Part shown: positions 1-8,997 of the stretch, piece by piece
How positions within the stretch are numbered: the first letter of the stretch is position 1
How the letters are laid out: each line of letters begins with the position of its first letter
Assembly: GCA_017495105.1 (NCBI GenBank)
Contig: JAFEIL010000527.1
Span: 1 to 39,899 of the forward strand
From: Emticicia sp.
GTDB lineage: Bacteria; Bacteroidota; Bacteroidia; Cytophagales; Spirosomataceae
Reading direction: 5' to 3'
Length of the DNA stretch: 39,899 bases
Program-made: the position numbers and the translations under genes
The notes under the pieces: model-generated
Database searches by the model: none
Told to the model about the DNA's origin: nothing
Seen by the model: the letters and a program-made list of their open reading frames with translations, nothing else

Positions 1-124
1 CACAGTAAGCAGTCCACAATTCAGAGTCAGCAGTAGCAGTCCAATAGTTTGAAAACAAAGACTGTAAATTGAAGGCTGCCTACTGAGGACTGAAGACTGC
101 CTACTGAAGACTGAAAACTGGCAA
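1..124. repeat. Degenerate short-period repeat tract
   Basis: Non-coding sequence built from variants of words such as CAGTCC, CTGAAGACTG and CTGCCTACTGA. Two direct copies of a 19-base unit, at 76-94 and 97-115, differ at one base (A or G at the twelfth position) and repeat with a period of 21; a decayed further piece runs to about 125. The left half (1-60) uses related words in the opposite sense. It abuts the stop codon of the lipoprotein gene. I see no coding frame. The tract is cut by the window edge, so its full length is unknown. Confidence 0.6.
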
Positions 125-808
125 CTACTTGGTTCGATAAGGCAAATTTTTAGCTACTTGATTGAGCAAGCTCGTAGAAAGCTGATGCGGTGTATCCATG
201 CGATTGTTTGGTTGATTAGAAAGAGTCGAAGACCAAACCATTTCCCCGCTAGCGGCATCAAAAAGTTTTACATCGGTTTCTACGCCATCGTTGAATCTTG
301 TATTCTCCATCATGACGGGCGAGATAGACATCGTGCGGTCGGTTGGGCGACTGATTTTTATAATTAATTCGCCAAAAATAACGGCGTCAACACCTAAAAG
401 TTTCGCTAAATCAGCTTTATTCTGAAACTTGACATCTTCTATGCGAATACCATTTTCTGCCAAAATCTTGTTGGTTCGAGTAAAATCTTGAAACGCAATT
501 TCATACCGGCCTTTTTCTACTTGTTTGGCCACATTTACAAAAAACTCCTTTTGAGCATCAAGGCTTGCTTCTTGCTCTTGTTTGCTGTACGAATGTCTTG
601 CTTGAATTGCATTTCCTTTTTGCCGTGTTGAATAATCAAGAGGATTTTGAAACTGAACTTGAAAAGGCAAAATTGCTAGTTTTTTATGTGTATTTTTGAT
701 AGTAGCGAAGTTTTCGGCAACAAAATCTTTTGACGAAGCACAGCTAGATAAAATCAAGGCGATAATTACGAAAGCAAAAATGCTTTTATTTATGTTGAAC
801 GTTTTCAT
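125..808 (-). CDS. CsgG/GNA1162-like lipoprotein (hypothetical)
   Basis: A 227-residue exported lipoprotein. Residues 1-23 form a signal peptide ending in the lipobox LSSC, with Cys23 as the lipidation site. The mature part has an ILPF strand near the start, LAKLLGVDAVIFGEL around residues 138-152, and VKLFDAASGEMVWSS in the C-terminal third. This pattern is like the alpha/beta fold of CsgG, LpoB and GNA1162 (DUF799) periplasmic lipoproteins, in which a named cellular factor is usually assembled or activated at the outer membrane. The exact role here is unknown. The gene is divergent from dinB, and the 148-base gap holds a long hairpin. The start ATG at 806-808 is the only one that gives a full signal peptide. 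Confidence 0.72.
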   Translation of the reverse strand: MKTFNINKSIFAFVIIALILSSCASSKDFVAENFATIKNTHKKLAILPFQVQFQNPLDYSTRQKGNAIQARHSYSKQEQEASLDAQKEFFVNVAKQVEKGRYEIAFQDFTRTNKILAENGIRIEDVKFQNKADLAKLLGVDAVIFGELIIKISRPTDRTMSISPVMMENTRFNDGVETDVKLFDAASGEMVWSSTLSNQPNNRMDTPHQLSTSLLNQVAKNLPYRTK

Positions 809-831
809 TTTTAAAATTGGTTTTATGGTTA

Positions 832-878
832 AAGGAAGGCTTCGCTGGGCGACACTCGCTCCTAGCGAAGGCTTCCTT
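832..878. repeat. Imperfect 15-bp inverted repeat (REP-like hairpin)
   Basis: Arms 832-846 and 864-878 pair over 15 bases with a single mismatch (left GGAAGGCTTCGCT, right AGCGAAGGCTTCC, plus flanking AA/TT). The 17-base loop contains its own GGCGA/TCGCT mini-stem, so the whole 47 bases can fold into a branched hairpin. It is markedly GC-rich against its AT-rich surroundings. It lies between two divergent genes, so a terminator role is unlikely; a repetitive extragenic palindrome or small mobile hairpin is the better guess. Only one copy is in this window. Confidence 0.6.
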
Positions 879-956
879 AGCGAAATACTTTCTTTATTAT
901 TAATGAAATTTATGACTCAAAAGTTGTATGGAAATATAAATAATTGACAGCAGCCT

Positions 957-2024
957 GTGCAACGAAAAATCATACATATTGATATGGACGCATTTTTTGC
1001 GTCAGTTGAGCAGCGTGATTTTGTAGAATTGCGTGGAAAACCCGTAGCCGTTGGTGGAAGTAGCGAGCGTGGCGTGGTGGCAGCGGCTAGTTATGAAGCT
1101 CGAAAATTTGGTGTTCGTTCGGCGATGTCTTCACGGATTGCGAGGCAAAAATGCCCAAATCTAATTTTCGTGAAGCCACGTTTTGAGGTTTATAAACAAG
1201 TTTCGAGAGAAATTCGTGAGATTTTTTTGGAATACACCCCTTTGGTTGAGCCGCTTTCGCTCGATGAGGCCTACTTAGATGTGACCGAAAATTTGAAAGG
1301 AATTTTAACTGCCACCGAAATTGCCCAAGAAATAAAATGCAGAATTAAAGAAAAAACTACGCTTACGGCTTCCGCGGGAGTTTCGGTCAATAAATTTTTA
1401 GCAAAAATCGCTTCCGATTATCGCAAACCTGATGGACTTTTCGTGATAAAACCTTCACAAGCCGAGACTTTCGTAGAAACCCTCGAAATAAGTAAATTTC
1501 ATGGAATTGGCAGAGTTACAGCCGAAAAAATGCACAAAATGGGTATTTTCACTGGAAAAGATTTACGAACAAAAAGTGTGGAATTTTTAGTGAATAATTT
1601 CGGGAAAGTTGGGCGGTATTATTTCGATATTGCTCGTGGAGTCGATAATCGAGCAGTAAACCCCGACAGCATTAGGAAATCGGTAGGTGTAGAAAATACT
1701 TTCGACCGAGATTTGACCGAACCCGATGACCTTTATCTCGAACTTGATGATATTATCGAACAACTTTGGCGAAGAATACAGCGAGCTAATGCCTTTGGCA
1801 AAAGTATTACACTAAAAATAAAATTTGCCGATTTTGAGAGCATTACTCGAAGCCGAACCACGCAAATTGCGGTTTTTGAAAAAGATTTTTTGGCAAAAAT
1901 CGCCTACGAAATGCTCAATAATCTGCTTCCGATGCCCAAAGGTGTTCGTTTGATGGGTGTTTCGTTTTCAAACCTCGAATTTGCCGACGAAATGATTGGT
2001 CGCCAACTTACCCTGAGTTTTTGA
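957..2024 (+). CDS. dinB: DNA polymerase IV (Y-family translesion polymerase)
   Basis: A 355-residue Y-family polymerase, the usual length for DinB, which copies past damaged bases at the cost of fidelity. The N-terminal HIDMDAFFASVE carries the first catalytic Asp (Asp9), and SLDEAYLDV supplies Asp103 and Glu104 for the metal site. A helix-hairpin-helix thumb region (KFHGIGRVTAEKMHKMG) lies near residues 177-193 and the little-finger domain fills the C-terminus. The start is a GTG: the next in-frame ATG is inside the catalytic motif (Met10) and would delete Asp9. No beta-clamp motif is obvious; the C-terminal RQLTLSF resembles the QLxLF-type clamp-binding tail. No consensus promoter or LexA-type box was found upstream. 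Confidence 0.95.
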   Translation: MQRKIIHIDMDAFFASVEQRDFVELRGKPVAVGGSSERGVVAAASYEARKFGVRSAMSSRIARQKCPNLIFVKPRFEVYKQVSREIREIFLEYTPLVEPLSLDEAYLDVTENLKGILTATEIAQEIKCRIKEKTTLTASAGVSVNKFLAKIASDYRKPDGLFVIKPSQAETFVETLEISKFHGIGRVTAEKMHKMGIFTGKDLRTKSVEFLVNNFGKVGRYYFDIARGVDNRAVNPDSIRKSVGVENTFDRDLTEPDDLYLELDDIIEQLWRRIQRANAFGKSITLKIKFADFESITRSRTTQIAVFEKDFLAKIAYEMLNNLLPMPKGVRLMGVSFSNLEFADEMIGRQLTLSF

Positions 2025-2096
2025 TTCTTTGCTCAAAACCTTCGAGTTTTAAATCTAATCCATTTAATTTGTGTGGTTAAAACTCAAATCTATCCA

Positions 2097-5000
2097 ATGA
2101 CCGAATTAACTTATCAACAACTACAAATATCAATCTCACTTGCCGAACAAATTGCTTTTGAGTATTTCAATATCAAAGGAAACGCAATTCCTTTGGCAGG
2201 AGAAATTGACTTTAATTTCAAAATCATTAATTCGGAGAAATCATATGTTCTGAAAGTAAGTCGCCCCGATACGGCTCTCGAATACCTGATTTTTCAAGAT
2301 GAATTATTGAAACACCTCGAACAAAAATCACAAGATTTTAAATATCCAAAATCTTATAGAAATGCTGATAATCAAGGCATTTTCGACTATATTGATGCTC
2401 AAGGAAGTACGAGAAAAGTACGCCTTTTGGAATGGATTGATGGGTATTTGTATTCGACCGTAAATCCGAAAAGTGAAAATCTCAGATTCTCGCTTGGACA
2501 AAAATGTGGACAAGTAACCAACGCACTTTTAGATTTTAATCATGCTTTGGCTCATCGAACTTTCGACTGGAATTTGGCCGATGCTCTTTGGGTAGAGCAA
2601 TATGTTGGGCTGTTTTCGGAAAAAGAACTCGAAATCGTCAGTTTTTTCATCAAAAAATTCAAAGCTATTCAGCCAAACTATCAAAAACTTAGGAAAAGTA
2701 CAATTCATAACGATGCCAATGACAATAATATCATTGTTTCGCATCAGTTACAAAACCCAACGGTTGAGGCGATTATCGACTACGGCGATAGCGTTTACTC
2801 GCAGATTATCAATGATTTATCGGTCGTTTTGGCTTATGGAATCATGGGTTTTGAACAACCTTTAGCAGCAGCAAAGGTTATTATATCGGGCTATCACAAG
2901 CAGTTTTCGCTTTTAGATGAAGAATTGCAGGTCCTTTACACCACAACCGCCATGCGTTTGGTGATTAGTGTCACGAAATCGGCCGTCAATAAAAAGAAAG
3001 AACCTGAAAATACGTATTTACTCATCAGCGAAAATTCTGCTTGGCAGCTTTTAGAGCAATGGAAAAATATTTCGGAAAATTACGCTTATTATACATTCAG
3101 AAGTGCTTGCGGAATGACACCTTGCAACTCCTACGAAGCTTTTGCAAAGTACACTCAAAATACCAATTGGATAATTGAAGATTTGATTCCCGAAAGTAAA
3201 AATAAAACCATCGCTCCACTTGATTTATCCATTGCTTCGACTTTTATTGGCAATTTCAATAATTACATCAATTCGGCGGCACTTGATGATAAAATTAGTC
3301 GAAAAGTGAAGGACGAAAATCTACTTTTTGTGGGCGGTTATGGCGAAGCAAGACCGATTTACACAACTGATGCTTTCAAAATAAAAACCAATGAAGGCTA
3401 CGAGCATCGAACGATTCATATCGGTGTAGATTTCTGGACTTTGGCTCATACGGCCGTGCACGCTCTAGAAGATGGTGAGGTTTTTAGTTGCCACAATAAC
3501 AATCACCCGAAAGATTATGGTCCAACACTTATTCTGAAACATCAAGTCAACGATTTGGTATTTTACACCCTTTATGGGCATCTGACGAAAGAAAGTTTAG
3601 CCGATAAATTTATAGGAAAAACCATCAAAAAAAGCGAAAAAATTGCCGAAATTGGCCTTGAAGCCGAGAACGGGGCATGGTCACCACACTTGCATTTTCA
3701 GATAATTTTAGATATGCTGGGGCATAAAAATGATTTTATTGGAGTTTCAAGTCCGATCAATTGGCCGATTTTTTCGAGTATTTGTCCTGATCCAAATCTT
3801 CTTTTCAAAACACCATTTCTTAATTCAAAAAAACGTACCGACCAGCTCGACCAAATAAATTATCGAAAGCAGCATTTGGGCAAAAGCTTGAGTTTATCTT
3901 ATGACAAACCACTGAAAATCGTGAGAGGTGAAATGCAATATTTAATGGATGAATTTGGGCAGAAATACCTCGATACTGTCAATAATGTAGCTCATGCGGG
4001 TCACGAACACCCAAAAATTGTAGAAGCGGGTCAGCAACAAATGTCGGTTTTGAATACCAATACTCGATATCTAAACGATGAAATGCTGGAGTTTGCCAAA
4101 GAATTGCTCGCCACTTTCCCCGAAGAATTATCGGTAATACATTTTGTGAATTCGGGTAGCGAAGCCAACGAACTGGCACTAAGAATGGCAAAAGCCATGA
4201 CTGGCGAAAAAGATATAATTGCCTTAGAAATTGGCTATCATGGAAATACGCAGGGTTGTATTGATATTAGTTCGTATAAATTTGATGGAAAAGGTGGTAA
4301 AGGTTGCCCCGAAAATACGCACATTGTTCCGTTGCCCGATGCTTTCCGAGGAATATATCAAGGTGAAAATACAGGAGAAAAATATGCAAAGCATGTCGAA
4401 GAAGCGATTCTGAAAATACAATCAAAAAATAGAAATGTGGCGGCTTTTGTTGCCGAGAGTATTGTAAGCTGTGGTGGTCAAATTGATTTGCCCGAGGGCT
4501 ATCTAAAAGACGCTTACAAATATGTGCGTGAGGCGGGTGGCGTTTGTATTGCCGATGAGGTTCAAGTCGGTTTTGGGCGTGTTGGTAAAGTTTTTTGGGG
4601 ATTTCAGTTACATGGCGTTATGCCTGACATTGTTACGATGGGGAAACCGATTGGTAATGGACACCCATTGGCAGCCGTTGTATGTACAAGAGCAGTGGCC
4701 GACGCCTTTGCCAATGGCATGGAATTTTTCAATACTTTTGGTGGAAATCCCGTCTCGTGTGCTATCGGGCGAAAGGTTTTGCAGGTAATTAAAGAAGACA
4801 AACTTCAAGAAAATGCCTTAGAAGTAGGCGAATATATAAAGAAACAACTAAAAAGTCTACAAGAAAACCATCCGATTATAGCTGATGTGAGAGGCGAAGG
4901 TTTATTTTTGGGAATCGAGTTAGTTGACGAAGCTAAAATTCCATTACCCGACCAAACCAATTATTTGGCTAACCGAATGAAGGACTTTAAGATTCTCATG

Positions 5001-5129
5001 AGTGTCGATGGTCCGCAGCACAATGTACTCAAAATCAAGCCTCCAATGTGTTTTTCTAAAGCAAACGCTGATTATGTAATGGAGGTCTTGACAAAAGTTT
5101 TGAGTGAGAGTTTTATGATTAGTAAATAG
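2097..5129 (+). CDS. Fusion: APH-type kinase + M23 metallopeptidase + ethanolamine-phosphate phospho-lyase-like PLP enzyme
   Basis: A 1010-residue cytosolic protein with no signal peptide. Residues about 20-290 are an aminoglycoside-phosphotransferase/hydroxylysine-kinase fold with catalytic loop HNDANDNN (His204, Asp206) and the metal-binding IIDYGD. Residues about 410-560 are an M23 (LytM-type) domain with HIGVD (His441, Asp445) and HLH (His531, His533), so all zinc ligands and the catalytic His are present. Residues about 590-1010 are a class-III aminotransferase with Asp820 ([11 protein letters not shown]) and the PLP lysine Lys850 ([10 protein letters not shown]); [10 protein letters not shown] and LNTNTRYL are typical of the AGXT2L1/ETNPPL group, which eliminates phosphate from phosphoethanolamine or phosphohydroxylysine. 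Inferred role: phosphorylate an amino alcohol or hydroxylated amino acid, then remove the phosphate to give an aldehyde. ATG 2097 is preferred to a GTG eight codons earlier. Confidence 0.88.
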   Translation: MTELTYQQLQISISLAEQIAFEYFNIKGNAIPLAGEIDFNFKIINSEKSYVLKVSRPDTALEYLIFQDELLKHLEQKSQDFKYPKSYRNADNQGIFDYIDAQGSTRKVRLLEWIDGYLYSTVNPKSENLRFSLGQKCGQVTNALLDFNHALAHRTFDWNLADALWVEQYVGLFSEKELEIVSFFIKKFKAIQPNYQKLRKSTIHNDANDNNIIVSHQLQNPTVEAIIDYGDSVYSQIINDLSVVLAYGIMGFEQPLAAAKVIISGYHKQFSLLDEELQVLYTTTAMRLVISVTKSAVNKKKEPENTYLLISENSAWQLLEQWKNISENYAYYTFRSACGMTPCNSYEAFAKYTQNTNWIIEDLIPESKNKTIAPLDLSIASTFIGNFNNYINSAALDDKISRKVKDENLLFVGGYGEARPIYTTDAFKIKTNEGYEHRTIHIGVDFWTLAHTAVHALEDGEVFSCHNNNHPKDYGPTLILKHQVNDLVFYTLYGHLTKESLADKFIGKTIKKSEKIAEIGLEAENGAWSPHLHFQIILDMLGHKNDFIGVSSPINWPIFSSICPDPNLLFKTPFLNSKKRTDQLDQINYRKQHLGKSLSLSYDKPLKIVRGEMQYLMDEFGQKYLDTVNNVAHAGHEHPKIVEAGQQQMSVLNTNTRYLNDEMLEFAKELLATFPEELSVIHFVNSGSEANELALRMAKAMTGEKDIIALEIGYHGNTQGCIDISSYKFDGKGGKGCPENTHIVPLPDAFRGIYQGENTGEKYAKHVEEAILKIQSKNRNVAAFVAESIVSCGGQIDLPEGYLKDAYKYVREAGGVCIADEVQVGFGRVGKVFWGFQLHGVMPDIVTMGKPIGNGHPLAAVVCTRAVADAFANGMEFFNTFGGNPVSCAIGRKVLQVIKEDKLQENALEVGEYIKKQLKSLQENHPIIADVRGEGLFLGIELVDEAKIPLPDQTNYLANRMKDFKILMSVDGPQHNVLKIKPPMCFSKANADYVMEVLTKVLSESFMISK

Positions 5130-5133
5130 AAAG

Positions 5134-5171
5134 AAAAATGCCTCTTACAATTAAATAAGAGGCATTTTTGT
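5134..5171. terminator. Bidirectional intrinsic terminator
   Basis: A perfect 14-bp stem (5134-5147 AAAAATGCCTCTTA with 5156-5169) closes an 8-base loop. A T-run follows on the + strand, and the minus-strand read gives TTTTTCTTTC. It starts five bases after the fusion-gene stop and serves the convergent fusion gene and secDF. Confidence 0.9.
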
Positions 5172-5178
5172 TTTTTTT

Positions 5179-5208
5179 ATAGCATAAGGTTTGCAAACTC
5201 TATGCTAT
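5179..5208. repeat. Near-perfect 30-base palindrome
   Basis: Arms ATAGCATA (5179-5186) and TATGCTAT (5201-5208) pair fully, and the centre GTTTGCAAAC is itself palindromic; only one A/C mismatch and one G-T wobble interrupt the stem. It lies 28 bases beyond the secDF stop codon, between that gene and the terminator. It lacks a T-run on either side that would make it a terminator by itself; a 3'-end stabiliser or protein site is possible. Confidence 0.6.
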
Positions 5209-5236
5209 GAAAAGTATCTTTTCAAAAAGCGAAAAA

Positions 5237-8200
5237 TCATGATTTTTTACTACTTTTCTTTACTTCTTCAGTTGCTACAACTGGAATTGCTGCCAATTTA
5301 GCTTCTTCGTTTTTTATATCACGTTGCATCGAATCAACAACGATTGGAGTAGCTACGAACAATGATGAGTATGTTCCTACGATTACTCCAATGAACATTG
5401 CAAATACAAAACCACGGATAGTTTCGCCACCAAAAATCATTAATACTAATAATACAACCAAAGTAGAAAAACCTGTTACGGCCGTACGACTAAGTGTTGC
5501 ATTCAAGGCATTATTGATAACCGTTGGAATATCTTCTTTCACACCACGCTTTTCGGTCAAGTATTCACGCACACGGTCAAATACAACGACTGTATCGTTC
5601 ATAGAATAACCCATGATTGTCAGAACCGCACCAACAAATGCTTGGTCAACATCAAGCGAGAACGGTAACCAACCACGGAAGATTGAGAAAATACCGAGGA
5701 TAATGGCAACGTCGTGGAATAAGGCAACCAATGCACCATAACCAAACGCCAATCGACGGAAACGAACAAAAATATAAACAAACACTAAGATGATAGAAAG
5801 TAAAACAGCTTTTATTGCACCACCAATAGCATCATTTGCAATTGTTGGACCAACTTTCGATGAGCTTGTAACAGTTCCTTTATTGCCGTTTATGCTTGCC
5901 AAAGCTGCATTTACGTTAGTTTCTATTTGTTTTTCAACTTCTGGGTTTGTGTTTTCAATTTTGTAAGGAGTTGTAATCTTTACTTGGTCGAAACCTCCGA
6001 AAGTTTTTACCTCAATAGCTTTTCCTTCAAATGTTGCTTTCAAAGCATTACTTACATCTTCAGTATTGATTGTTTTTTCAAATTTGGCTACGTAAGTACG
6101 GCCTCCTAAGAAATCAACACCTAAACCAAAACCTTTAAAAACAATAGAAACAATTCCTAAGATGATAATTGTACTTGAAATAGTATAGTATAACTTACGT
6201 TTTGATACGAAATCAAAGTTTGAATCTTTAAATAATTTCTCAGTCCATTTTGTGAAGAAAGAAACTGTTTGCCCTTTACTGATATAAAATTCAAATAATA
6301 ATCTTGAAACGAAAATCGCAGAGAATAATGAAGTGAAAATACCAATTAAAAGTGTAGTTGCAAAACCAAGAATCAAGCCCGAACCAAAGATAAATAATAC
6401 GGCACCTGTGATTAAAGTAGTAACATTCGAGTCAATGATTGATGACATCGCATTTGTGAAACCATCACGCACTGCAACTGGGAATGTTTTACCCAATAAT
6501 AATTCTTCTTTAATACGTTCGTAAATCAAAACGTTCGCATCGACTGACATACCAACCGATAATACTAAACCTGCAATTCCTGGCAATGTAAGTGTTGCAC
6601 CAAAAGATGCCATTACGCCTAAAAGTAAGAATAAGTTTACGATAAGGGCGATGTTAGCAATCAATCCAGCTTTGTTGTAATAAATCATTACGAAAGCCAA
6701 AACGAACAATACACCAATAATTGATGAAAGAATACCCGCACGAGCAGCTTGCGAACCAACCGTTGCACCAACGATATCTTCTGAAATAATATTTGTTGGA
6801 GCAGGAAGTTTACCAGCTTTCAAAACATTTGCAAGGTCAAGAGCTTCTTCAACTGTAAAGTTACCACTGATGCTTGAGCGTCCACCACCGATTTCTCCAT
6901 TAACGTTTGGAGCAGAATAAACAAAATTATCAAGGATAATAGCCACTGGGCGACCGATGTTTGCACCTGTCAATGCTTTCCATTTTCTTGCACCTTCTGC
7001 ATTCATTTGCATTTCAACGGCTGGCTTTCCTCTTTCGTCAAAATCTTGTGAAGCGTTTGTTACAACATCGCCTTCTAAAGGAGCTTTACCTAAATCTTTT
7101 ACGAAATACATATCAACGATTTCTTCGTTAACGTTTGTTCCGTTTGCACGGGCTTTCACATCATATAATGCACTTGCATTTGCAGGAAAAAGAGCTTGAA
7201 CATCTGGACGACGCATGATTTGATTTACGCGTGATGTGTCTTTTATACGTACAGCTACACCATAACCAGTTCCGATAAATAAGTTACTGAAGGCGTTGGT
7301 TTGGCGTTGAGCCAAAGCTGCTGAATCTTTCTTAGAAGTATCTGTTTTACTTCCACCAGCCAATTTAGCTGCCAAACTATTTTTTGAAGTATCGTTTGCG
7401 GCCGTAGCTACGTTATCGCCTTTTCCTGCGGCAGCCGTTCCTGCAATTTTGCTTAAACTAGACTTATCTGCTGCCTTAGCCTCAGCATCCATTTGCAATA
7501 AAATAGCCGACAAACCATCAAATGCTGGAGCGATTTCTTGCATTGTATAAACTTCGCAGAACTCCAATTTAGCCGCACCAGAAAGTAATTTTCGCACACG
7601 TTGTGGATTATCAACACCTGGTAATTCAACTTGAATACGGTTAGTGCCCGATAAACGTTGTAAGTTAGGGTTTGATACTCCAAATTTATCAACACGCGTT
7701 TGGATGATACGGAATGCACGGTCGAAAGCACCATCAACTTCTTTTTTGATATAGCTCACAACTTGGCTATCCGAAGATTCTAAGCTCAAAATGCCACGAT
7801 TTGAGCTATTTGAAAAAATACTTGCCAATTTTGTATCTGGAGCAACTTTCTTGAACTCATCAGCAAACAAATCAACGAAGTTTGTACTGCTCGTTGCTGC
7901 TCTTTCTTGTGCATTCGAAATAGCTGCTGCTACTTTCGGGTCACGCGAACCAGCCAATGCACGAACGATTTCGGTAGGAGAAACCTCCAAAATTACACTC
8001 ATACCACCTTGAAGGTCAAGACCTAAGCCTAATTCTTGTTTCATTAGGTCTTCGGTAGTAGTCATTCCTAAGAAAACAGGTTGTTTCCAAAGTGAATCCA
8101 AATACCGTTGTTTTTTTGAATAATCAACTTTGCCTGTTTTATCAGTTCCGTACGCTTCTGCGTCTTTTCTAATATCATTGGCTTTCCAAGTACGGGCCAA

Positions 8201-8263
8201 GAAATAAATACTAATTGCTAAAAAAGCTACCAATAAGGCAACTATACCACCTTTGTTTCTCAT
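5237..8263 (-). CDS. secDF: Protein translocase subunit SecDF (fused)
   Basis: A 1008-residue fusion of SecD and SecF, the proton-driven RND-type partner of SecYEG that pulls exported proteins across the inner membrane. After one N-terminal membrane helix comes the SecD signature ELGLGLDLQGGMSVILEV (about residues 76-93), a long periplasmic P1 region with an Ala/Ser/Thr/Lys-rich insert near residues 265-315, then the SecD membrane block with SVGMSVDANVLIYERIKEEL. SecF begins about residue 660 with FKGFGLGVDFLGGRTY and contains GYSMNDTVVVFDRVRE. The Asp residues of VDANV and NDTVV match those used for proton flow. The C-terminus is a Lys/Ser-rich tail. The length is usual for Bacteroidota. No consensus promoter is visible in the 231 bases upstream, which suggests cotranscription with the small exported protein before it. 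Confidence 0.96.
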   Translation of the reverse strand: MRNKGGIVALLVAFLAISIYFLARTWKANDIRKDAEAYGTDKTGKVDYSKKQRYLDSLWKQPVFLGMTTTEDLMKQELGLGLDLQGGMSVILEVSPTEIVRALAGSRDPKVAAAISNAQERAATSSTNFVDLFADEFKKVAPDTKLASIFSNSSNRGILSLESSDSQVVSYIKKEVDGAFDRAFRIIQTRVDKFGVSNPNLQRLSGTNRIQVELPGVDNPQRVRKLLSGAAKLEFCEVYTMQEIAPAFDGLSAILLQMDAEAKAADKSSLSKIAGTAAAGKGDNVATAANDTSKNSLAAKLAGGSKTDTSKKDSAALAQRQTNAFSNLFIGTGYGVAVRIKDTSRVNQIMRRPDVQALFPANASALYDVKARANGTNVNEEIVDMYFVKDLGKAPLEGDVVTNASQDFDERGKPAVEMQMNAEGARKWKALTGANIGRPVAIILDNFVYSAPNVNGEIGGGRSSISGNFTVEEALDLANVLKAGKLPAPTNIISEDIVGATVGSQAARAGILSSIIGVLFVLAFVMIYYNKAGLIANIALIVNLFLLLGVMASFGATLTLPGIAGLVLSVGMSVDANVLIYERIKEELLLGKTFPVAVRDGFTNAMSSIIDSNVTTLITGAVLFIFGSGLILGFATTLLIGIFTSLFSAIFVSRLLFEFYISKGQTVSFFTKWTEKLFKDSNFDFVSKRKLYYTISSTIIILGIVSIVFKGFGLGVDFLGGRTYVAKFEKTINTEDVSNALKATFEGKAIEVKTFGGFDQVKITTPYKIENTNPEVEKQIETNVNAALASINGNKGTVTSSSKVGPTIANDAIGGAIKAVLLSIILVFVYIFVRFRRLAFGYGALVALFHDVAIILGIFSIFRGWLPFSLDVDQAFVGAVLTIMGYSMNDTVVVFDRVREYLTEKRGVKEDIPTVINNALNATLSRTAVTGFSTLVVLLVLMIFGGETIRGFVFAMFIGVIVGTYSSLFVATPIVVDSMQRDIKNEEAKLAAIPVVATEEVKKSSKKS

Positions 8264-8272
8264 TATTTTGAT

Positions 8273-8297
8273 GCCTCCTAACCCCCGATGGGAGGAC
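8273..8297 (-). promoter_or_regulatory. G-rich stem-loop occluding a Shine-Dalgarno-like site of secDF
   Basis: Read on the minus strand, a CCTCC block (8295-8291) can pair either with GGGGG (8286-8282, loop CATC) or with GGAGG (8278-8274). The GGAGG lies 10 bases before the secDF ATG and is the only strong Shine-Dalgarno-like sequence I noticed next to a start in this window. The two pairings are mutually exclusive: one frees GGAGG and the other hides it. The structure is read directly from sequence; a switching role is inference. Confidence 0.45.
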
Positions 8298-8494
8298 TAT
8301 TTATGGATTATTTTTCATGTTTTGAGGGTTAAATTAAAAACATGATTTTGGGAATATACAGATTGATTGTAGTACAACATTTCCGAATTGTATTGTTTTT
8401 GCGAGAACAATAAGGATTTGTTTTACAGAAAAAGCGAAGATTGTTAATGAGTAAAATACACCAATAACCAGTTACCCAATAACTAATTACTAAA

Positions 8495-8857
8495 TTAAGG
8501 GGCATTTGGAGCAATAAAATGCTCGTAGAGATTCTCGAAATAAGAAAGTATGAAAATAGGCTTGGTGAAAACTTTAGCCTTTTTTTCGATATTTAGATAA
8601 ATAACTTGTGGAGTAGGTAAAATGAGGGCTTCGTGGTTGAAATCGAACGCATGGCTGGGTACAACCACCTCCAACGACAACTCGCTAACAACTGACTGGT
8701 TTTCAGATTGCTGCTCTTTGTCAGACTTCTCTTGCTTTGTTTTATTGGGCTTATCATGTTTTTGTTGAGGTAGCTGCTTGCCGAAAACGCTCGTCAGCAT
8801 CACCATCATGAACATCAAAAGTCCAAAAGCACGTGATATATAGGAGTAATTTTTCAT
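8495..8857 (-). CDS. Small exported protein upstream of secDF; C-terminus IAPNAP
   Basis: A 120-residue protein of unknown family. Residues about 8-26 are a hydrophobic, Met-rich signal peptide ending VFG; residues about 30-55 are very rich in Lys, Gln, Glu and Ser (charged linker); then comes a hydrophobic-aromatic second half (EVVVPSHAFDF, PTPQVIYLNI, PIFILSYFENLYEHF) and a proline-containing end IAPNAP directly before the TAA. It lies 231 bases before secDF on the same strand, and no other promoter was found between them. A consensus promoter sits only a few bases before its ATG, so the message is nearly leaderless. Context and shape resemble Sec-monitoring nascent chains (SecM before secA, VemP before secDF2), but there is no sequence match that I recognise, so this is inference. 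Confidence 0.7.
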   Translation of the reverse strand: MKNYSYISRAFGLLMFMMVMLTSVFGKQLPQQKHDKPNKTKQEKSDKEQQSENQSVVSELSLEVVVPSHAFDFNHEALILPTPQVIYLNIEKKAKVFTKPIFILSYFENLYEHFIAPNAP

Positions 8858-8867
8858 TTTAGGAACG

Positions 8868-8900
8868 CAAAGCTACAAGAATTTATTGAAATAAGTCAAA
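8868..8900 (-). promoter_or_regulatory. Bacteroidota-type promoter for the small protein and secDF
   Basis: On the minus strand TTTG (8900-8897), 21 bases, then TAGCTTTG (8875-8868) match the TTTG/TAnnTTTG consensus. The start site would fall near 8862, leaving about five bases before the ATG at 8857. Confidence 0.65.
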
Positions 8901-8997
8901 TCTTGTGCCAAAAATTCAAAAATGTAGTTTTGATGAGGTTTGTAAAATAATTTCTAGATTGTTTATGGCTTTATTTGATAGAATAGTTCTTTTTGTT

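Noticed and set aside
696-947. 83-residue ORF on the + strand before dinB
   Set aside because: It is antisense to the lipoprotein signal region and reads through the REP-like hairpin.
8329-8514. 61-residue ORF starting inside the end of the small gene before secDF
   Set aside because: It begins in another frame across the stop of the leader gene and reads repeated words of the gap; attractive for coupling but its sequence is not protein-like.
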